64,000 bases of DNA from contig NZ_CP058988.1 of the NCBI RefSeq assembly GCF_019278565.1, positions 4,474,801 to 4,538,800 of the forward strand, given 5' to 3'. Position numbers and translations under genes: made by a program. Below are positions 1-8,609 of this stretch, piece by piece (position 1 is the first letter of the stretch; each line of letters begins with the position of its first letter). This DNA is from Cellulophaga sp. HaHa_2_95. Lineage in GTDB: Bacteria > Bacteroidota > Bacteroidia > Flavobacteriales > Flavobacteriaceae. The notes beneath the pieces were generated by a model. The model searched no databases and was not told the DNA's origin. It saw only the letters and a list, made by a program, of their open reading frames with translations.

Positions 1-1193
1 TCTCCAAGCTCTACTGCTGCTTCCGCTGCAATTAATAACACTTCCGCATAACGCATCATAGAATAATTATAACTCGTAGCCCTACCGTTTCCATTTGCAA
101 ACTCACCTGGGAACCTTGTATACTTAGCGATATATGGCTGATTTACATTTCGGTCATCTTTAGACGCTGAAATAAAATCTGGATAAGAAGTAAGCTCTCC
201 ATCAAAAACTGCTGTATCATCTAAACTTACTGCCCTTCTATAATCGCCAGCATCCCAACTCGTGTAAACTCCTAGAGCCGGTGCCATAATAGACCAACCG
301 CCACCATTACCATACTGCTCATCTCCTCTTAAACCAGACATCGGACCTAATTGATCGTTCCCCGCATTACCATCTCTGAAATTATTAAAATCTAAGACAA
401 AAATTGGTTCTTTTGATGCGTCAATTTTAGTGGCATCAAATAAACTTTGATAATCTGGATCCAATTCCAAATCATAGATTCCTTTGTTATCAATAACTTC
501 TTTAGCCTCATCATAAGCCTTCTGCCATTCTCCCATAGTTAAATACACTAAAGATAAGTATGAACTTGCTGCTGATTTTGCAGGTAAAGATCTTGCCACC
601 TGAGTGTCTGGCAACCACGCCTTAGCAAACTCTAAATCTGCAATAATATTAGCATAGACCTCATCAGCCGGAGTACTTGATATAACTTTTGATTCTTGCA
701 CATCGGTTACAGGTGCATTTAAATAAGGTATAGCTCCAAATTGCCTTACCAAATGGAAATACATAAATGCTCTTACGAAATATGCTTGCGCCGTGATTGG
801 ATTTTTCACATCATCTGCTACATCAACTAGCTCAGCTCCTGCTATAGCTTGATTAGCCGCTCCAATAATTTGATATGATCTTGGCCAATAGGTGTCAATC
901 ATTAAATTATCTGTCAATACGGTAAAATCATCATGCTGTTGTCTCTCTACTTTTGCTGCAGGATCAGCTATAGCAACCATATCACTACGCAACATTAAAG
1001 TGGTAGGTAATTTTCTACCCCAAAAATTCTCATCAATCATATGACCATAAGCCCCATTGACTGCAGTTTGAATATCCGTTGTAGAACTAAAAAAACTTTC
1101 AGGAGCTAGCAGCCCTTGCGGATCCTCTTCTAAATCTGAGCATCCTACCATTGATAAGCCTATCAATAAGAATAAATATTTATATGTTTTCAT
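1..1193 (-). CDS. SusD/RagB family outer-membrane lipoprotein, C-terminus cut by window edge
   Basis: Surface lipoprotein that binds an oligosaccharide (or other nutrient) and delivers it to the SusC partner just downstream of it in coordinates. The reading frame starts at the ATG complementary to 1191-1193 and stays open to base 1, so only about 397 residues are seen. Residues 1-17 form a lipoprotein signal ending in a lipobox (LSMVGC), followed by SDLEEDP. The early part has the SusD-typical NGAYGHM stretch, then the TPR-like region with FVRAFMYFHLVRQFGAIPYL, a hallmark of the family. It lies 22 bp after the SusC gene on the same strand, so the two are surely co-transcribed. The substrate cannot be read from this gene. 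Confidence 0.95.
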   Translation of the reverse strand, partial: MKTYKYLFLLIGLSMVGCSDLEEDPQGLLAPESFFSSTTDIQTAVNGAYGHMIDENFWGRKLPTTLMLRSDMVAIADPAAKVERQQHDDFTVLTDNLMIDTYWPRSYQIIGAANQAIAGAELVDVADDVKNPITAQAYFVRAFMYFHLVRQFGAIPYLNAPVTDVQESKVISSTPADEVYANIIADLEFAKAWLPDTQVARSLPAKSAASSYLSLVYLTMGEWQKAYDEAKEVIDNKGIYDLELDPDYQSLFDATKIDASKEPIFVLDFNNFRDGNAGNDQLGPMSGLRGDEQYGNGGGWSIMAPALGVYTSWDAGDYRRAVSLDDTAVFDGELTSYPDFISASKDDRNVNQPYIAKYTRFPGEFANGNGRATSYNYSMMRYAEVLLIAAEAAVELG

Positions 1194-1215
1194 TATATAT
1201 GTTTTAAATTATTGA

Positions 1216-4200
1216 TTAAAATTTTAAATTAAGGCTAAAATTCACCGATCTAACTGTTGGGTAATTTCCAAAATCAAAACCTTGAGTGGTATTACTCTCT
1301 CCTGTACTTTCACCGCCACCACCAAAATAACTTGCTTCTGGATCTAGGCCAGAATATTTAGTGAATGTTAATAAATTTTGAGCACTAACAGATAACCTAA
1401 GATTATCTACCCCTAATTTCTCTACAAGATCTGAAGGGAATGTATACCCTAAAGCAACATTCTTTAATCTGATATAACTTCCATCTTCTACAAAACGTGA
1501 AGAAATTTCTCTATTACTATTATTTCCAGCTCTAGGAATATTAGTGTCTGTATTTGTAGGAGTCCATGCATTTAAAACATCTGTAGTTGCATTAGAATCA
1601 CCATTAAATAATTGAACATTAGTTAAGTTAAAAACTTCACCTCCTTGAGAACCCTGAAAGAAGATGCTTAAATCTATGTTTTTATAATTAAAATTATTTG
1701 TAAATCCGAATGTATAATCTGGGTTAGGATCACCAATTATTTTCTGATCATCAGTGGTAATTGTTCCACTACCATCTATATCTGTAAATAGTGGATCTCC
1801 CGCCGCCGCGTTAGGCTTAAGAGCTGTACCAACTGGCACGTCACCACCTTGGTAAACTCCACGATACTCATGACCCCAAAACACACCTGCCGCTTCACCT
1901 TCTCTTAGAATATGAGTACGGCCCTGTCTAAGGTAACTTGGTGCCGCATCTAAAAACACATCAATTCCATCAATTAATTTTACAACTTCATTTTTATTCG
2001 TCGACCAATTAAAATCTGTAGTCCAACTAAAGTTATCTGTGTAAATATTTTTTGTGCTTAGAGAAACTTCAAACCCTTTATTATTAACTTCACCTACATT
2101 TCTTATACTAGCTAAAGTTGCAAAACCTAAGTATTCTGGCTGACTTGCATCTGCTAATAGCAGGTCTTTAGTATCTATATTATAATAATCTAATGCTAAT
2201 GAAATTCTATTACTAAACAATCCTAGATCCAACCCTAAATTTGTTTGATAAGAAGATTCCCACTTCAAATTTGCGTTCGCAACTTGATCAGGTGTAACTG
2301 CATTTACAGTCTGTCCGTTCGTAACAGCATATAAATCTACAAATCTAGCTAAAGATTCATAAGCACCGATAGCTTGATTTCCTGTAACACCATAACTAGC
2401 TCTCAATTTTAAGTTAGAGATAGTTCCATTATTAGCTAAAAACTCCTCATTAGACACTTTCCAACCTATCGCACCTGAAGGAAAGATGGCATATTTTTCA
2501 TTTCTAGCAAAGTTTGAAGCACCATCACGTCTTACTGTAGCAGTTAACAAATACTTATCATCGTAATCAAAATTTAATCTTCCAAATTGAGATAAAATTT
2601 CTTGCTCTGTAAATGATGATGAAGGCGCTAATGGAGTTGAAGCTCCTCCTAGATTATAATAAGAAAAACTATCAGAGATTAATCCTTCTGTACTCGCTGA
2701 AAATCTTTCTGAAGTATTTTTTTGGTAAGAATATCCTCCTAATAAATTTAGGTTACCTTTTCCTATGGCAGCGTTATAGGTCAAATAATTTTCACTTAAT
2801 ACTGTAGTTTGCTTTAAGTTACTATAAGACGCTCTACCTCCAGCTGCTCCTGCCTGTTCAATTAATGTAGAAGGCTGAAAATCTCCCAACGTCTCATTAA
2901 TAGTACTGAAACCAAATGTAGTTTTAAAAGCAAGGTTTTCAAAAATATCATAATTAGCATAAAAATTAGTTCTAAAATTATCTGTTTTAGTATCGATAAT
3001 TCTTTCATTAGCTATAGCATAAGGATTATCTATTCTATCACCAATAGCACTTTGCACCGTATTAAGACCATCTTCATCTATAGGACCAATATCTGGAGCA
3101 AATCTAAACATCAAAGAAATTACATCATCTCCACCAGCATTAGCCGTTGAACCTGTAGATTGTGTTGCAACCCCACCTTTATCACCTCTACTTCCAAAAA
3201 GGTTAAGACCTAACTTCAATTTATCAGTTACTTGTGCATCTACATTAGAAAGGAAAGATATTTTTTCAAAATCAGAATTAATTATAATCCCCTCCTGCTT
3301 ATAATAATTCGCAGAAGCATAAAAATTGATATTTTCACTACCTCCTGAAAAGGAGAATTGGTGATTTGCTGTACTTCCTGATCTGTACAATAGCTCTTGC
3401 CAATCTGTATTTTCACTACCCTGAATATACCCAGGATTAATCGCTTGCTGATATGCTGCAAATTGATCTGCATTTAATAAGTCTAATCTATTCGCTGTAT
3501 TCTGAACTGAGTAAGTAGAATTAATTTCAACAGTTAATTTTCCGCTTCTACCTTTTTTTGTAGTTACCAAAACAACACCGTTTGATCCTCTTGAACCGTA
3601 TATTGCCGTTGCAGAGGCATCTTTAAGAACCTCCATAGACTCAATGTCATTAGCTTGAGGCATTGTTGCGCCTACAAAACCATCGACAACAATAAGAGGT
3701 GAACTATCTGCATTGATCGAAGTATTTCCTCTAATTTTAATTGCTATAGGAGCACCTGGCTCACCACCATTATTAGATTGCACCACCACACCAGCAGCAC
3801 GCCCTTGTAGCGCCTGTTCAGCATTTGCTACAGGAAACGCGTTTAATTCTTCCGATTTTACAGAAGACACCGCTCCTGTAATGTCACTCTTTTTCTGAGA
3901 ACCATATCCTACTACGACAACTTCTTCTAACTGACTAGCATCTTCTGCTAATACAACTGAAACAGTTTCTTGTCCTGTTATAGAAATCGATTGCGTAACG
4001 TACCCAATGTAAGAAAGTTTAATTACATCACCACGTTTTACCTTTAACTGAAAGTTACCATCAAAATCTGTAGCGGTACCTGTAGTACTATTAGCGACCA
4101 AAACATTTACGCCTGGAATTGGCATATTAGCCCCATCTAATACTGTTCCGGATAACACGTATCCATCTTGTGCAAATAATGACATATTGAAGACCAATAC

Positions 4201-4233
4201 GATCATTGCCATTAGTTTAATTTTTAATTTCAT
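1216..4233 (-). CDS. SusC/RagA family TonB-dependent outer-membrane receptor
   Basis: Outer-membrane transporter, 1005 aa, that imports the ligand captured by SusD using TonB energy. Residues 1-21 are a signal peptide. Residues about 26-100 form a carboxypeptidase-regulatory-like domain (SGTVLDGANMPIPGVNV). Then come the TonB-box-like EEVVVVGYG and the plug domain (about 105-230) with the family motifs LQGRAAGV, IRGNTSI, VVDGF and SMEVLKDASATAIYGSRG. The rest is the beta-barrel, ending in the aromatic F expected of an outer-membrane protein. Full length for the family. Upstream lie three 13-bp operator-like repeats next to a -7 box. Substrate unknown; the operator resembles uronate-type GntR sites, which only hints at a uronic-acid glycan. 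Confidence 0.96.
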   Translation of the reverse strand: MKLKIKLMAMIVLVFNMSLFAQDGYVLSGTVLDGANMPIPGVNVLVANSTTGTATDFDGNFQLKVKRGDVIKLSYIGYVTQSISITGQETVSVVLAEDASQLEEVVVVGYGSQKKSDITGAVSSVKSEELNAFPVANAEQALQGRAAGVVVQSNNGGEPGAPIAIKIRGNTSINADSSPLIVVDGFVGATMPQANDIESMEVLKDASATAIYGSRGSNGVVLVTTKKGRSGKLTVEINSTYSVQNTANRLDLLNADQFAAYQQAINPGYIQGSENTDWQELLYRSGSTANHQFSFSGGSENINFYASANYYKQEGIIINSDFEKISFLSNVDAQVTDKLKLGLNLFGSRGDKGGVATQSTGSTANAGGDDVISLMFRFAPDIGPIDEDGLNTVQSAIGDRIDNPYAIANERIIDTKTDNFRTNFYANYDIFENLAFKTTFGFSTINETLGDFQPSTLIEQAGAAGGRASYSNLKQTTVLSENYLTYNAAIGKGNLNLLGGYSYQKNTSERFSASTEGLISDSFSYYNLGGASTPLAPSSSFTEQEILSQFGRLNFDYDDKYLLTATVRRDGASNFARNEKYAIFPSGAIGWKVSNEEFLANNGTISNLKLRASYGVTGNQAIGAYESLARFVDLYAVTNGQTVNAVTPDQVANANLKWESSYQTNLGLDLGLFSNRISLALDYYNIDTKDLLLADASQPEYLGFATLASIRNVGEVNNKGFEVSLSTKNIYTDNFSWTTDFNWSTNKNEVVKLIDGIDVFLDAAPSYLRQGRTHILREGEAAGVFWGHEYRGVYQGGDVPVGTALKPNAAAGDPLFTDIDGSGTITTDDQKIIGDPNPDYTFGFTNNFNYKNIDLSIFFQGSQGGEVFNLTNVQLFNGDSNATTDVLNAWTPTNTDTNIPRAGNNSNREISSRFVEDGSYIRLKNVALGYTFPSDLVEKLGVDNLRLSVSAQNLLTFTKYSGLDPEASYFGGGGESTGESNTTQGFDFGNYPTVRSVNFSLNLKF

Positions 4234-4277
4234 CTAAAATTTCATTTTAATTAATAAAAGAAGTTGAGTTCTCCTAT

Positions 4278-4316
4278 TGGTACACCAAACTGGTGAACCA
4301 AACTGGTCTTCCAAAT
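4278..4316 (-). promoter_or_regulatory. Three tandem 13-bp operator-like dyads upstream of susC
   Basis: On the plus strand the unit TGGTnnnCCAAAC is repeated head to tail three times: 4278-4290 (TGGTACACCAAAC), 4291-4303 (TGGTGAACCAAAC), 4304-4316 (TGGTCTTCCAAAT). The first two contain near-perfect dyads TTGGTACACCAA and TGGTGAACCA. They lie 45 to 83 bp before the susC start and overlap the region where transcription should begin. The dyad looks like the TTGGTATACCAA sites of UxuR/ExuR-type GntR repressors, which is a resemblance, not proof. Confidence 0.65.
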
Positions 4317-4319
4317 ATA
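4312..4319 (-). promoter_or_regulatory. Probable -7 box of the susC-susD promoter
   Basis: The minus strand reads TATATTTG, an exact match to the Bacteroidota -7 consensus TAnnTTTG, 78 bp before the susC ATG. No clear TTG is present at the -33 position, which suits a promoter that needs activation or is naturally weak. The box overlaps the last operator-like repeat. Confidence 0.5.
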
Positions 4320-4549
4320 TGTTATTTTATTCTTAATTTTTAAAAAAAATTATCAGCTATTTAATTTTCCTATTCTAATATTCCTGAATCAACAGTAAAC
4401 ACCTATGATTATTGACGGTGCAGCAATTAAAATAAAAAAGTTAAATTTTGAAAAAGTTAAATTTTAATACTTCTTTGAAGAGCTTTTGAGCTTCAGGATA
4501 GAAAATAATGTACTTGGACAGCCATACATGGGAGGAAAAATTGGAAATA

Positions 4550-4584
4550 AAAAAAGCCTTTCGATTTCTCGAAAGGCTTTTTTT
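4550..4584 (-). terminator. Rho-independent terminator after tRNA-Leu
   Basis: Perfect stem AAAGCCTTTCGA / TCGAAAGGCTTT with a TTTC loop and runs of T on either strand. It lies a few bases past the 3' end of the minus-strand tRNA. Confidence 0.85.
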
Positions 4585-4590
4585 ACGTTG

Positions 4591-4672
4591 TACAGGCGGA
4601 GAGACTCGAACTCTCACACCTCGCGGCACTAGATCCTAAGTCTAGCGTGTCTACCAATTCCACCACGCCTGC
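4591..4672 (-). tRNA. tRNA-Leu (anticodon TAG)
   Basis: The minus strand folds as a class II tRNA of 82 nt. It has acceptor GCAGGCG pairing with CGCCTGT, a D-arm with AATTGGTAGACAC typical of tRNA-Leu, anticodon stem CTAGA/TCTAG with loop CTTAGGA (anticodon TAG), a long variable arm, and T-arm GAGAG-TTCGAGT-CTCTC. The discriminator is A. The CCA end is not encoded (CAA follows). Confidence 0.95.
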
Positions 4673-4813
4673 ATTTTTTACTTCAGTAGGTATATCTCGA
4701 TATTTTCATATCTCCATACCTTCAAAAAGTTCCTTTTGGGTCTTAAAATATTTCTATTTCTTTCGCTAAAGGAGTGCAAATATAAAGTAAAAATTCAATT
4801 TAGAAATACTTAC

Positions 4814-4841
4814 TTGAAAAAACTTCTTTTTTGTAGCTTTA
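4814..4841 (+). promoter_or_regulatory. Probable promoter of the M20 dipeptidase gene
   Basis: TTG at 4814-4816 and TAGCTTTA at 4834-4841, separated by 17 bp. This fits the Bacteroidota pattern TTG/TAnnTTTG with one mismatch, and ends 20 bp before the ATG. Confidence 0.5.
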
Positions 4842-4861
4842 TACTCGACTAAAAATAACAA

Positions 4862-6253
4862 ATGGAAGCAATAAAAAATTACATTTCTGAACACAAAGAA
4901 CGTTTTATTTCTGAACTTATAGACCTATTAAAAATCCCGTCAGTAAGCGCAGACACTGCGTTTACACAAGATGTATTAGATACTGCAGATGCGGTAAAAA
5001 AAGCTTTAACAGCTGCTGGATGTGATGCTGTAGAAATTTGTGAAACAGATGGCTATCCGATCGTTTATGCTGAAAAAATTATAAATCCAGCCCTTCCAAC
5101 CGTACTTGTGTACGGTCATTATGACGTTCAACCGGCAGATCCAATCAATTTATGGACCTCTCCACCCTTTGAACCGGTCATCAAAAAAACAGACAAACAT
5201 CCGGAAGGAGCAATTTTTGCTCGTGGTGCTTGTGATGATAAAGGGCAAATGTATATGCATGTTAAAGCAATGGAATATATGGTAAGAACAAACCAACTTC
5301 CTTGCAATGTAAAATTCATGATTGAAGGAGAAGAAGAAGTTGGCAGCAGCAACTTGGCCATTTTCGTAGCAAACAATAAAGAAAAACTCGCTAATGATAT
5401 TATTTTGATATCAGATACTGGAATGATTGCTAATGATGTACCTTCTATTACTACGGGTTTACGCGGCTTAAGCTATGTTGAAGTGGAAGTTACCGGCCCT
5501 AATCGCGATTTACATTCTGGATTATACGGTGGCGCTGTTGCAAACCCTATCAATATTTTAACTAAGATGATCGCTAGTTTACATGATGAAAACAATCATA
5601 TTACTATTCCTGGCTTTTATGATAAGGTAGAAGAGCTATCTAAAGAAGAGCGCGCCGAAATGGCAAAAGCTCCTTTTAGTCTTGAGAATTATAAAAACGC
5701 ATTGGATATTGATGCCGTTTATGGTGAAAATGGCTATACGACCAATGAACGTAATTCTATTAGACCTACTTTAGATGTCAACGGAATTTGGGGTGGTTAT
5801 ACGGGTGAAGGCGCAAAAACAGTTATTGCTAGCAAAGCCTATGCTAAAATATCTATGCGTTTGGTACCAAATCAAGATTGGAAAGAAATTACTGATTTGT
5901 TCAAAAAACACTTTGAAAGCATAGCGCCTGAAGGTGCAAAAGTAGTGGTAAAACCACATCATGGAGGTCAAGGCTATGTAACTCCTATTAATACCGTTGG
6001 TTATCAAGCCGCATCAAAAGCGTATGAAACTACCTTTGGAAAAAAACCAATCCCACAACGTAGTGGCGGTAGTATTCCTATTGTAGCGCTTTTCGAAAAA
6101 GAATTAAAAAGTAAAACTATTCTTATGGGCTTTGGCTTAGATAGTGATGCTATTCACTCGCCTAATGAGCATTTTGGAGTATGGAATTATTTAAAAGGGA
6201 TAGAAACAATTCCCTATTTCTATCAGTACTATACAGAATTATTTAAAAAATAA
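4862..6253 (+). CDS. M20 family dipeptidase (metallopeptidase)
   Basis: Cytosolic di-zinc peptidase of 463 aa in the carnosinase/CNDP-like branch of family M20, cleaving dipeptides. Metal-site motifs are in order: GHYDVQP with H86 and D88; RGACDDKGQ around residues 121-129, containing the bridging Asp; GEEEVGSSN with the catalytic Glu at about 157-159; and a late His in AIHSPNEHF. The dimerisation domain lies between about 200 and 350 (LHSGLYGG). Length is normal for the family. It has its own promoter and stands alone. The precise substrate is not evident. Confidence 0.93.
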   Translation: MEAIKNYISEHKERFISELIDLLKIPSVSADTAFTQDVLDTADAVKKALTAAGCDAVEICETDGYPIVYAEKIINPALPTVLVYGHYDVQPADPINLWTSPPFEPVIKKTDKHPEGAIFARGACDDKGQMYMHVKAMEYMVRTNQLPCNVKFMIEGEEEVGSSNLAIFVANNKEKLANDIILISDTGMIANDVPSITTGLRGLSYVEVEVTGPNRDLHSGLYGGAVANPINILTKMIASLHDENNHITIPGFYDKVEELSKEERAEMAKAPFSLENYKNALDIDAVYGENGYTTNERNSIRPTLDVNGIWGGYTGEGAKTVIASKAYAKISMRLVPNQDWKEITDLFKKHFESIAPEGAKVVVKPHHGGQGYVTPINTVGYQAASKAYETTFGKKPIPQRSGGSIPIVALFEKELKSKTILMGFGLDSDAIHSPNEHFGVWNYLKGIETIPYFYQYYTELFKK

Positions 6254-6324
6254 GAATGCGAATAAAACCTTGTTAACCCAAGGTTTTAGTAGTTTTTACA
6301 TCAATCGGACAAAAATAGAATACT

Positions 6325-7077
6325 ATGGATACAAATTTAGCAGTGCTTATAGATGGCGACAACATTCCTTCTGCTCAAGTAAAGGAAATGATGGAAGAGA
6401 TTGCAAAGTATGGCAACCCTACAATAAAGAGAATCTATGGCGATTGGACCAAGCCTAATTTAACCAAATGGAAAAATTTATTGTTAGAGAACGCAATTAC
6501 TCCCATTCAACAATACGGGTATACCACAGGCAAAAACGCTACTGATTCTGCCATGATTATTGATGCTATGGATATTCTATATTCAGAAAAAGTAAACGGC
6601 TTTTGTTTGGTTTCTAGTGATAGTGATTTTACCAGACTGGCTACACGCCTAAGAGAAGCTGGAATGAAAGTTATAGGCATTGGAGAAAAGAAGACTCCCA
6701 ACCCATTTATTGTAGCGTGCGATAAATTTATTTATATCGAAATTCTAAAATCTAAAACAGAAAGTCCGGAGAACGATCTAGGAAAAGAGGATAATAAAGA
6801 CACTATAGACAAAATTACTAGAAAAGATATTCAGCTTATAAAAACAACCATTGCTGATGTTTCTGATGATGATGGCTGGGCATTTCTTGGTGATGTAGGA
6901 AGTCTTTTGCAAAAAAAGCAACCCAATTTTGATTCCAGAAATTATGGCTTTGACAAACTAACACCACTTATTAAATCTATAGATATTTTTGAACTTGAAC
7001 AACGTGAAAATTCAAAAAGCAAAAACAAACTAATTTTTGTACGGATCAAACAAAAACACAATCCGAAAAAAAAATAG
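6325..7077 (+). CDS. NYN-domain putative ribonuclease with LOTUS/OST-HTH domain
   Basis: 250 aa. Residues 1-145 are a PIN-like NYN domain with the acidic metal-binding set D10, D12 (VLIDGDN), D74 (ATDSAMIIDAMD) and D99/D101 (VSSDSDF), the pattern of LabA/Limkain-type nucleases. Residues about 165-245 resemble an OST-HTH/LOTUS winged-helix domain (DISDDDGWAFLGDVGSLLQK region), a likely RNA-binding part. A charged linker lies between the two. An RNA-cleavage role is inferred from the families; the target is unknown. It follows the dipeptidase by 71 bp but ends in its own terminator. Confidence 0.85.
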   Translation: MDTNLAVLIDGDNIPSAQVKEMMEEIAKYGNPTIKRIYGDWTKPNLTKWKNLLLENAITPIQQYGYTTGKNATDSAMIIDAMDILYSEKVNGFCLVSSDSDFTRLATRLREAGMKVIGIGEKKTPNPFIVACDKFIYIEILKSKTESPENDLGKEDNKDTIDKITRKDIQLIKTTIADVSDDDGWAFLGDVGSLLQKKQPNFDSRNYGFDKLTPLIKSIDIFELEQRENSKSKNKLIFVRIKQKHNPKKK

Positions 7078-7084
7078 TTAAAAA

Positions 7085-7121
7085 TAAAAGTCCGTTTTCC
7101 TAAGAGAACGGACTTTTATTT
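7085..7121 (+). terminator. Rho-independent terminator after the NYN gene
   Basis: Stem AAAAGTCCGTT / AACGGACTTTT around a short loop, followed by T-rich sequence, starting 8 bp after the stop codon. Confidence 0.8.
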
Positions 7122-7122
7122 T

Positions 7123-7208
7123 AGGGCGTTACCTAAAGGTCGGGCTATATGTTTCAAGTCCTCACCGTAAAAACGGCTGTGGGCTTTTCACTGCTATCCC
7201 TAACGCAA
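7123..7208. repeat. Possible flavobacterial interspersed (REP-like) element
   Basis: A GC-richer stretch bounded by GCGTTA near 7126 and TAACGC near 7200-7205, with AAGGTCGGGCT inside and a small hairpin CCGTAAAAACGG. It sits between the NYN gene terminator and the convergent PhnA gene. It resembles short repeats I associate with intergenic regions of Flavobacteriaceae (GGGCGTT...TCGGGCT...CCCTAACGC), recalled from memory and not checked. Confidence 0.4.
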
Positions 7209-7213
7209 TTAAA

Positions 7214-7792
7214 TTATAATTTCTTCACATATTTTGTTATGATGACAGTCATTGTTGGTCCTACTTTACCTTCTATAAATTCTGCATTCTCACGATCCAA
7301 AGATATTCTACGAACCGCAGTTCCTTGTTTGGCAACTTGGCTAGAACCTTTTATTTTTAAATCCTTAATTAAAACAACACTATCGCCATTTTCTAAAATG
7401 ACCCCGTTGACATCTCTATGAATAATTTTATCGGCTTCCGCTAAGCCTTCTCCTGTAGCTTTAGCAAACTTTAACGCTTCGTCATCAAGATAAATCATGT
7501 CTAATAAATCCTTAGGCCATCCTTCTCCTTTTAAACGTGAAAGCATTCTCCAAGCAACCACTTTAACCGTATCAAACTCACTCCACATACTATCATTTAA
7601 GCATCTCCAATGGTTTGGATCTGTATTCTCTGGATTCTCAATTTGATCTACACAAACACCACAAGCCAAAAGGCTACTATCAATACCACTTATAGAAACA
7701 GGTGGAACTTCATATACCTGTAAATTATCTGTTGAAGTACATAACTCGCATTTATTACCGCTTCTTTCTATCAATTCTTCTAGTATGCTCAT
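7214..7792 (-). CDS. PhnA/YjdM-type zinc-ribbon protein
   Basis: 192 aa. The N-terminus carries a zinc ribbon with C15-x2-C18 and C44-x2-C47. The C-terminal half holds the PhnA domain (DVNGVILENGDSVVLIKDL, then IKGSS). The family was once called alkylphosphonate uptake protein, but that name is misleading and the function is unresolved. It is longer than the roughly 110-aa E. coli form because of the central segment, as is usual in Bacteroidota. Monocistronic, convergent with the NYN gene. Confidence 0.85.
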   Translation of the reverse strand: MSILEELIERSGNKCELCTSTDNLQVYEVPPVSISGIDSSLLACGVCVDQIENPENTDPNHWRCLNDSMWSEFDTVKVVAWRMLSRLKGEGWPKDLLDMIYLDDEALKFAKATGEGLAEADKIIHRDVNGVILENGDSVVLIKDLKIKGSSQVAKQGTAVRRISLDRENAEFIEGKVGPTMTVIITKYVKKL

Positions 7793-8002
7793 GGTTCTAA
7801 TTTTTATCCTTGCAAACTTAAAAAAATTGACGAGAGTAGGCGCATTTTAAAACAACTGAATACCAAATAGCGACTTTTATTTTAGGAACATCAATTAAAA
7901 CACAGCATATATTCGATGAAATACGCGCTACTTTATACTATAAGTCATAATTTCACGCTTATGTAGGTATAGACCTATAACAATCTTATAAATAACAAAC
8001 CA

Positions 8003-8479
8003 ATGAAATTAAGCACATTACTTACCTTCGGACTCCTGTTCTTGGGGTTAAATGCAGCAATTGCAAAAGCAAGAATCCCTATTCCTTACGGAGAGGCTCA
8101 AAAAATCATTAAAGTTACCGACTTACCTGACACAGAAGAGTTTCAGCTAGAAGATGGTAGGTATTTTGATATTGGTAAGATGTACACTATTAGCCATATT
8201 GTCTGGCTTCCTTATAGCAATACAGATGCCATTATTACAGGATATGTAGATGATGAAACTTACGTTGAGTTATCTCCTGAAGAACTAAAAGAAATTGCAG
8301 CACTTGCAAAAGTTGAAATCCCAGAAACGGTAACAGCATCCTTTTTTGACCGTCTAGGGGGAAAAATAATTTTAGGCCTACTTGGTCTTGTTATCCTTTA
8401 TGGGATATATGCTTCCTACTTTGGAAAAGATGAAGATGAAGATGAAGATGAAGCTACTGAAGAAAAATCAGAAGCATAA
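8003..8479 (+). CDS. Small exported membrane protein of unknown function
   Basis: 158 aa, not assigned to a family. Residues 1-21 form a signal peptide. Residues about 30-120 are a soluble, probably periplasmic part. A membrane helix (IILGLLGLVILYGIYASYF) follows at about 125-143, then a strongly acidic tail DEDEDEDEATEEKSEA encoded by a GATGAA microrepeat. The tail should lie in the cytoplasm. Good flanking structure (own terminator at 8499-8530) supports it as a real gene. Confidence 0.7.
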   Translation: MKLSTLLTFGLLFLGLNAAIAKARIPIPYGEAQKIIKVTDLPDTEEFQLEDGRYFDIGKMYTISHIVWLPYSNTDAIITGYVDDETYVELSPEELKEIAALAKVEIPETVTASFFDRLGGKIILGLLGLVILYGIYASYFGKDEDEDEDEATEEKSEA

Positions 8480-8498
8480 CGGTTATTACAACATATTT

Positions 8499-8530
8499 AA
8501 AATCCATTCCTAATCGAATGGATTTTTTTT
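8499..8530 (+). terminator. Rho-independent terminator
   Basis: Stem AAATCCATTC / GAATGGATTT with loop CTAATC, followed by eight T. It lies 20 bp after the stop of the small membrane protein. Confidence 0.85.
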
Positions 8531-8546
8531 GTTTTGAAAAAGACAC

Positions 8547-8590
8547 CTCTACACTTGTAGAATTAAAATATTTACTCTATGTTTGTAGAA
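8547..8590 (+). promoter_or_regulatory. BlaI-type operator repeat with embedded promoter (pair 1)
   Basis: Two 16-bp direct repeats spaced 28 bp apart, CTCTACACTTGTAGAA (8547-8562) and CTCTATGTTTGTAGAA (8575-8590), identical at 13 of 16 positions. The first holds TACACTTGTA, an exact TACAnnTGTA dyad as in BlaI/MecI operators. TTG at 8555-8557 and TATGTTTG at 8578-8585 make a promoter with a 20-bp spacer, each element lying inside one repeat. Bound repressor would therefore cover both promoter boxes. Confidence 0.75.
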
Positions 8591-8609
8591 CAACAATAAA
8601 GAGATAGAA

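Larger units (their letters stand above)
4234..4590. other. Gene-free stretch between susC and tRNA-Leu
   Basis: Holds the susC promoter and operator repeats (4278-4319) and the terminator following tRNA-Leu (4550-4584). A small open frame at 4441-4629 runs into the tRNA and is not credible. Nothing else is recognised in 4321-4545. Confidence 0.6.

Noticed and set aside
4441..4629. 62-codon frame on the minus strand
   Set aside because: It runs through the terminator and into the tRNA-Leu gene; no family character.
7149..7421. 90-codon frame on the plus strand
   Set aside because: It overlaps the PhnA-type gene on the other strand and the repeat-like element; a shadow.
8434..8465. GATGAA microsatellite
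   Set aside because: It is in frame and encodes the acidic tail of the small membrane protein; not a regulatory repeat, though its length could vary.
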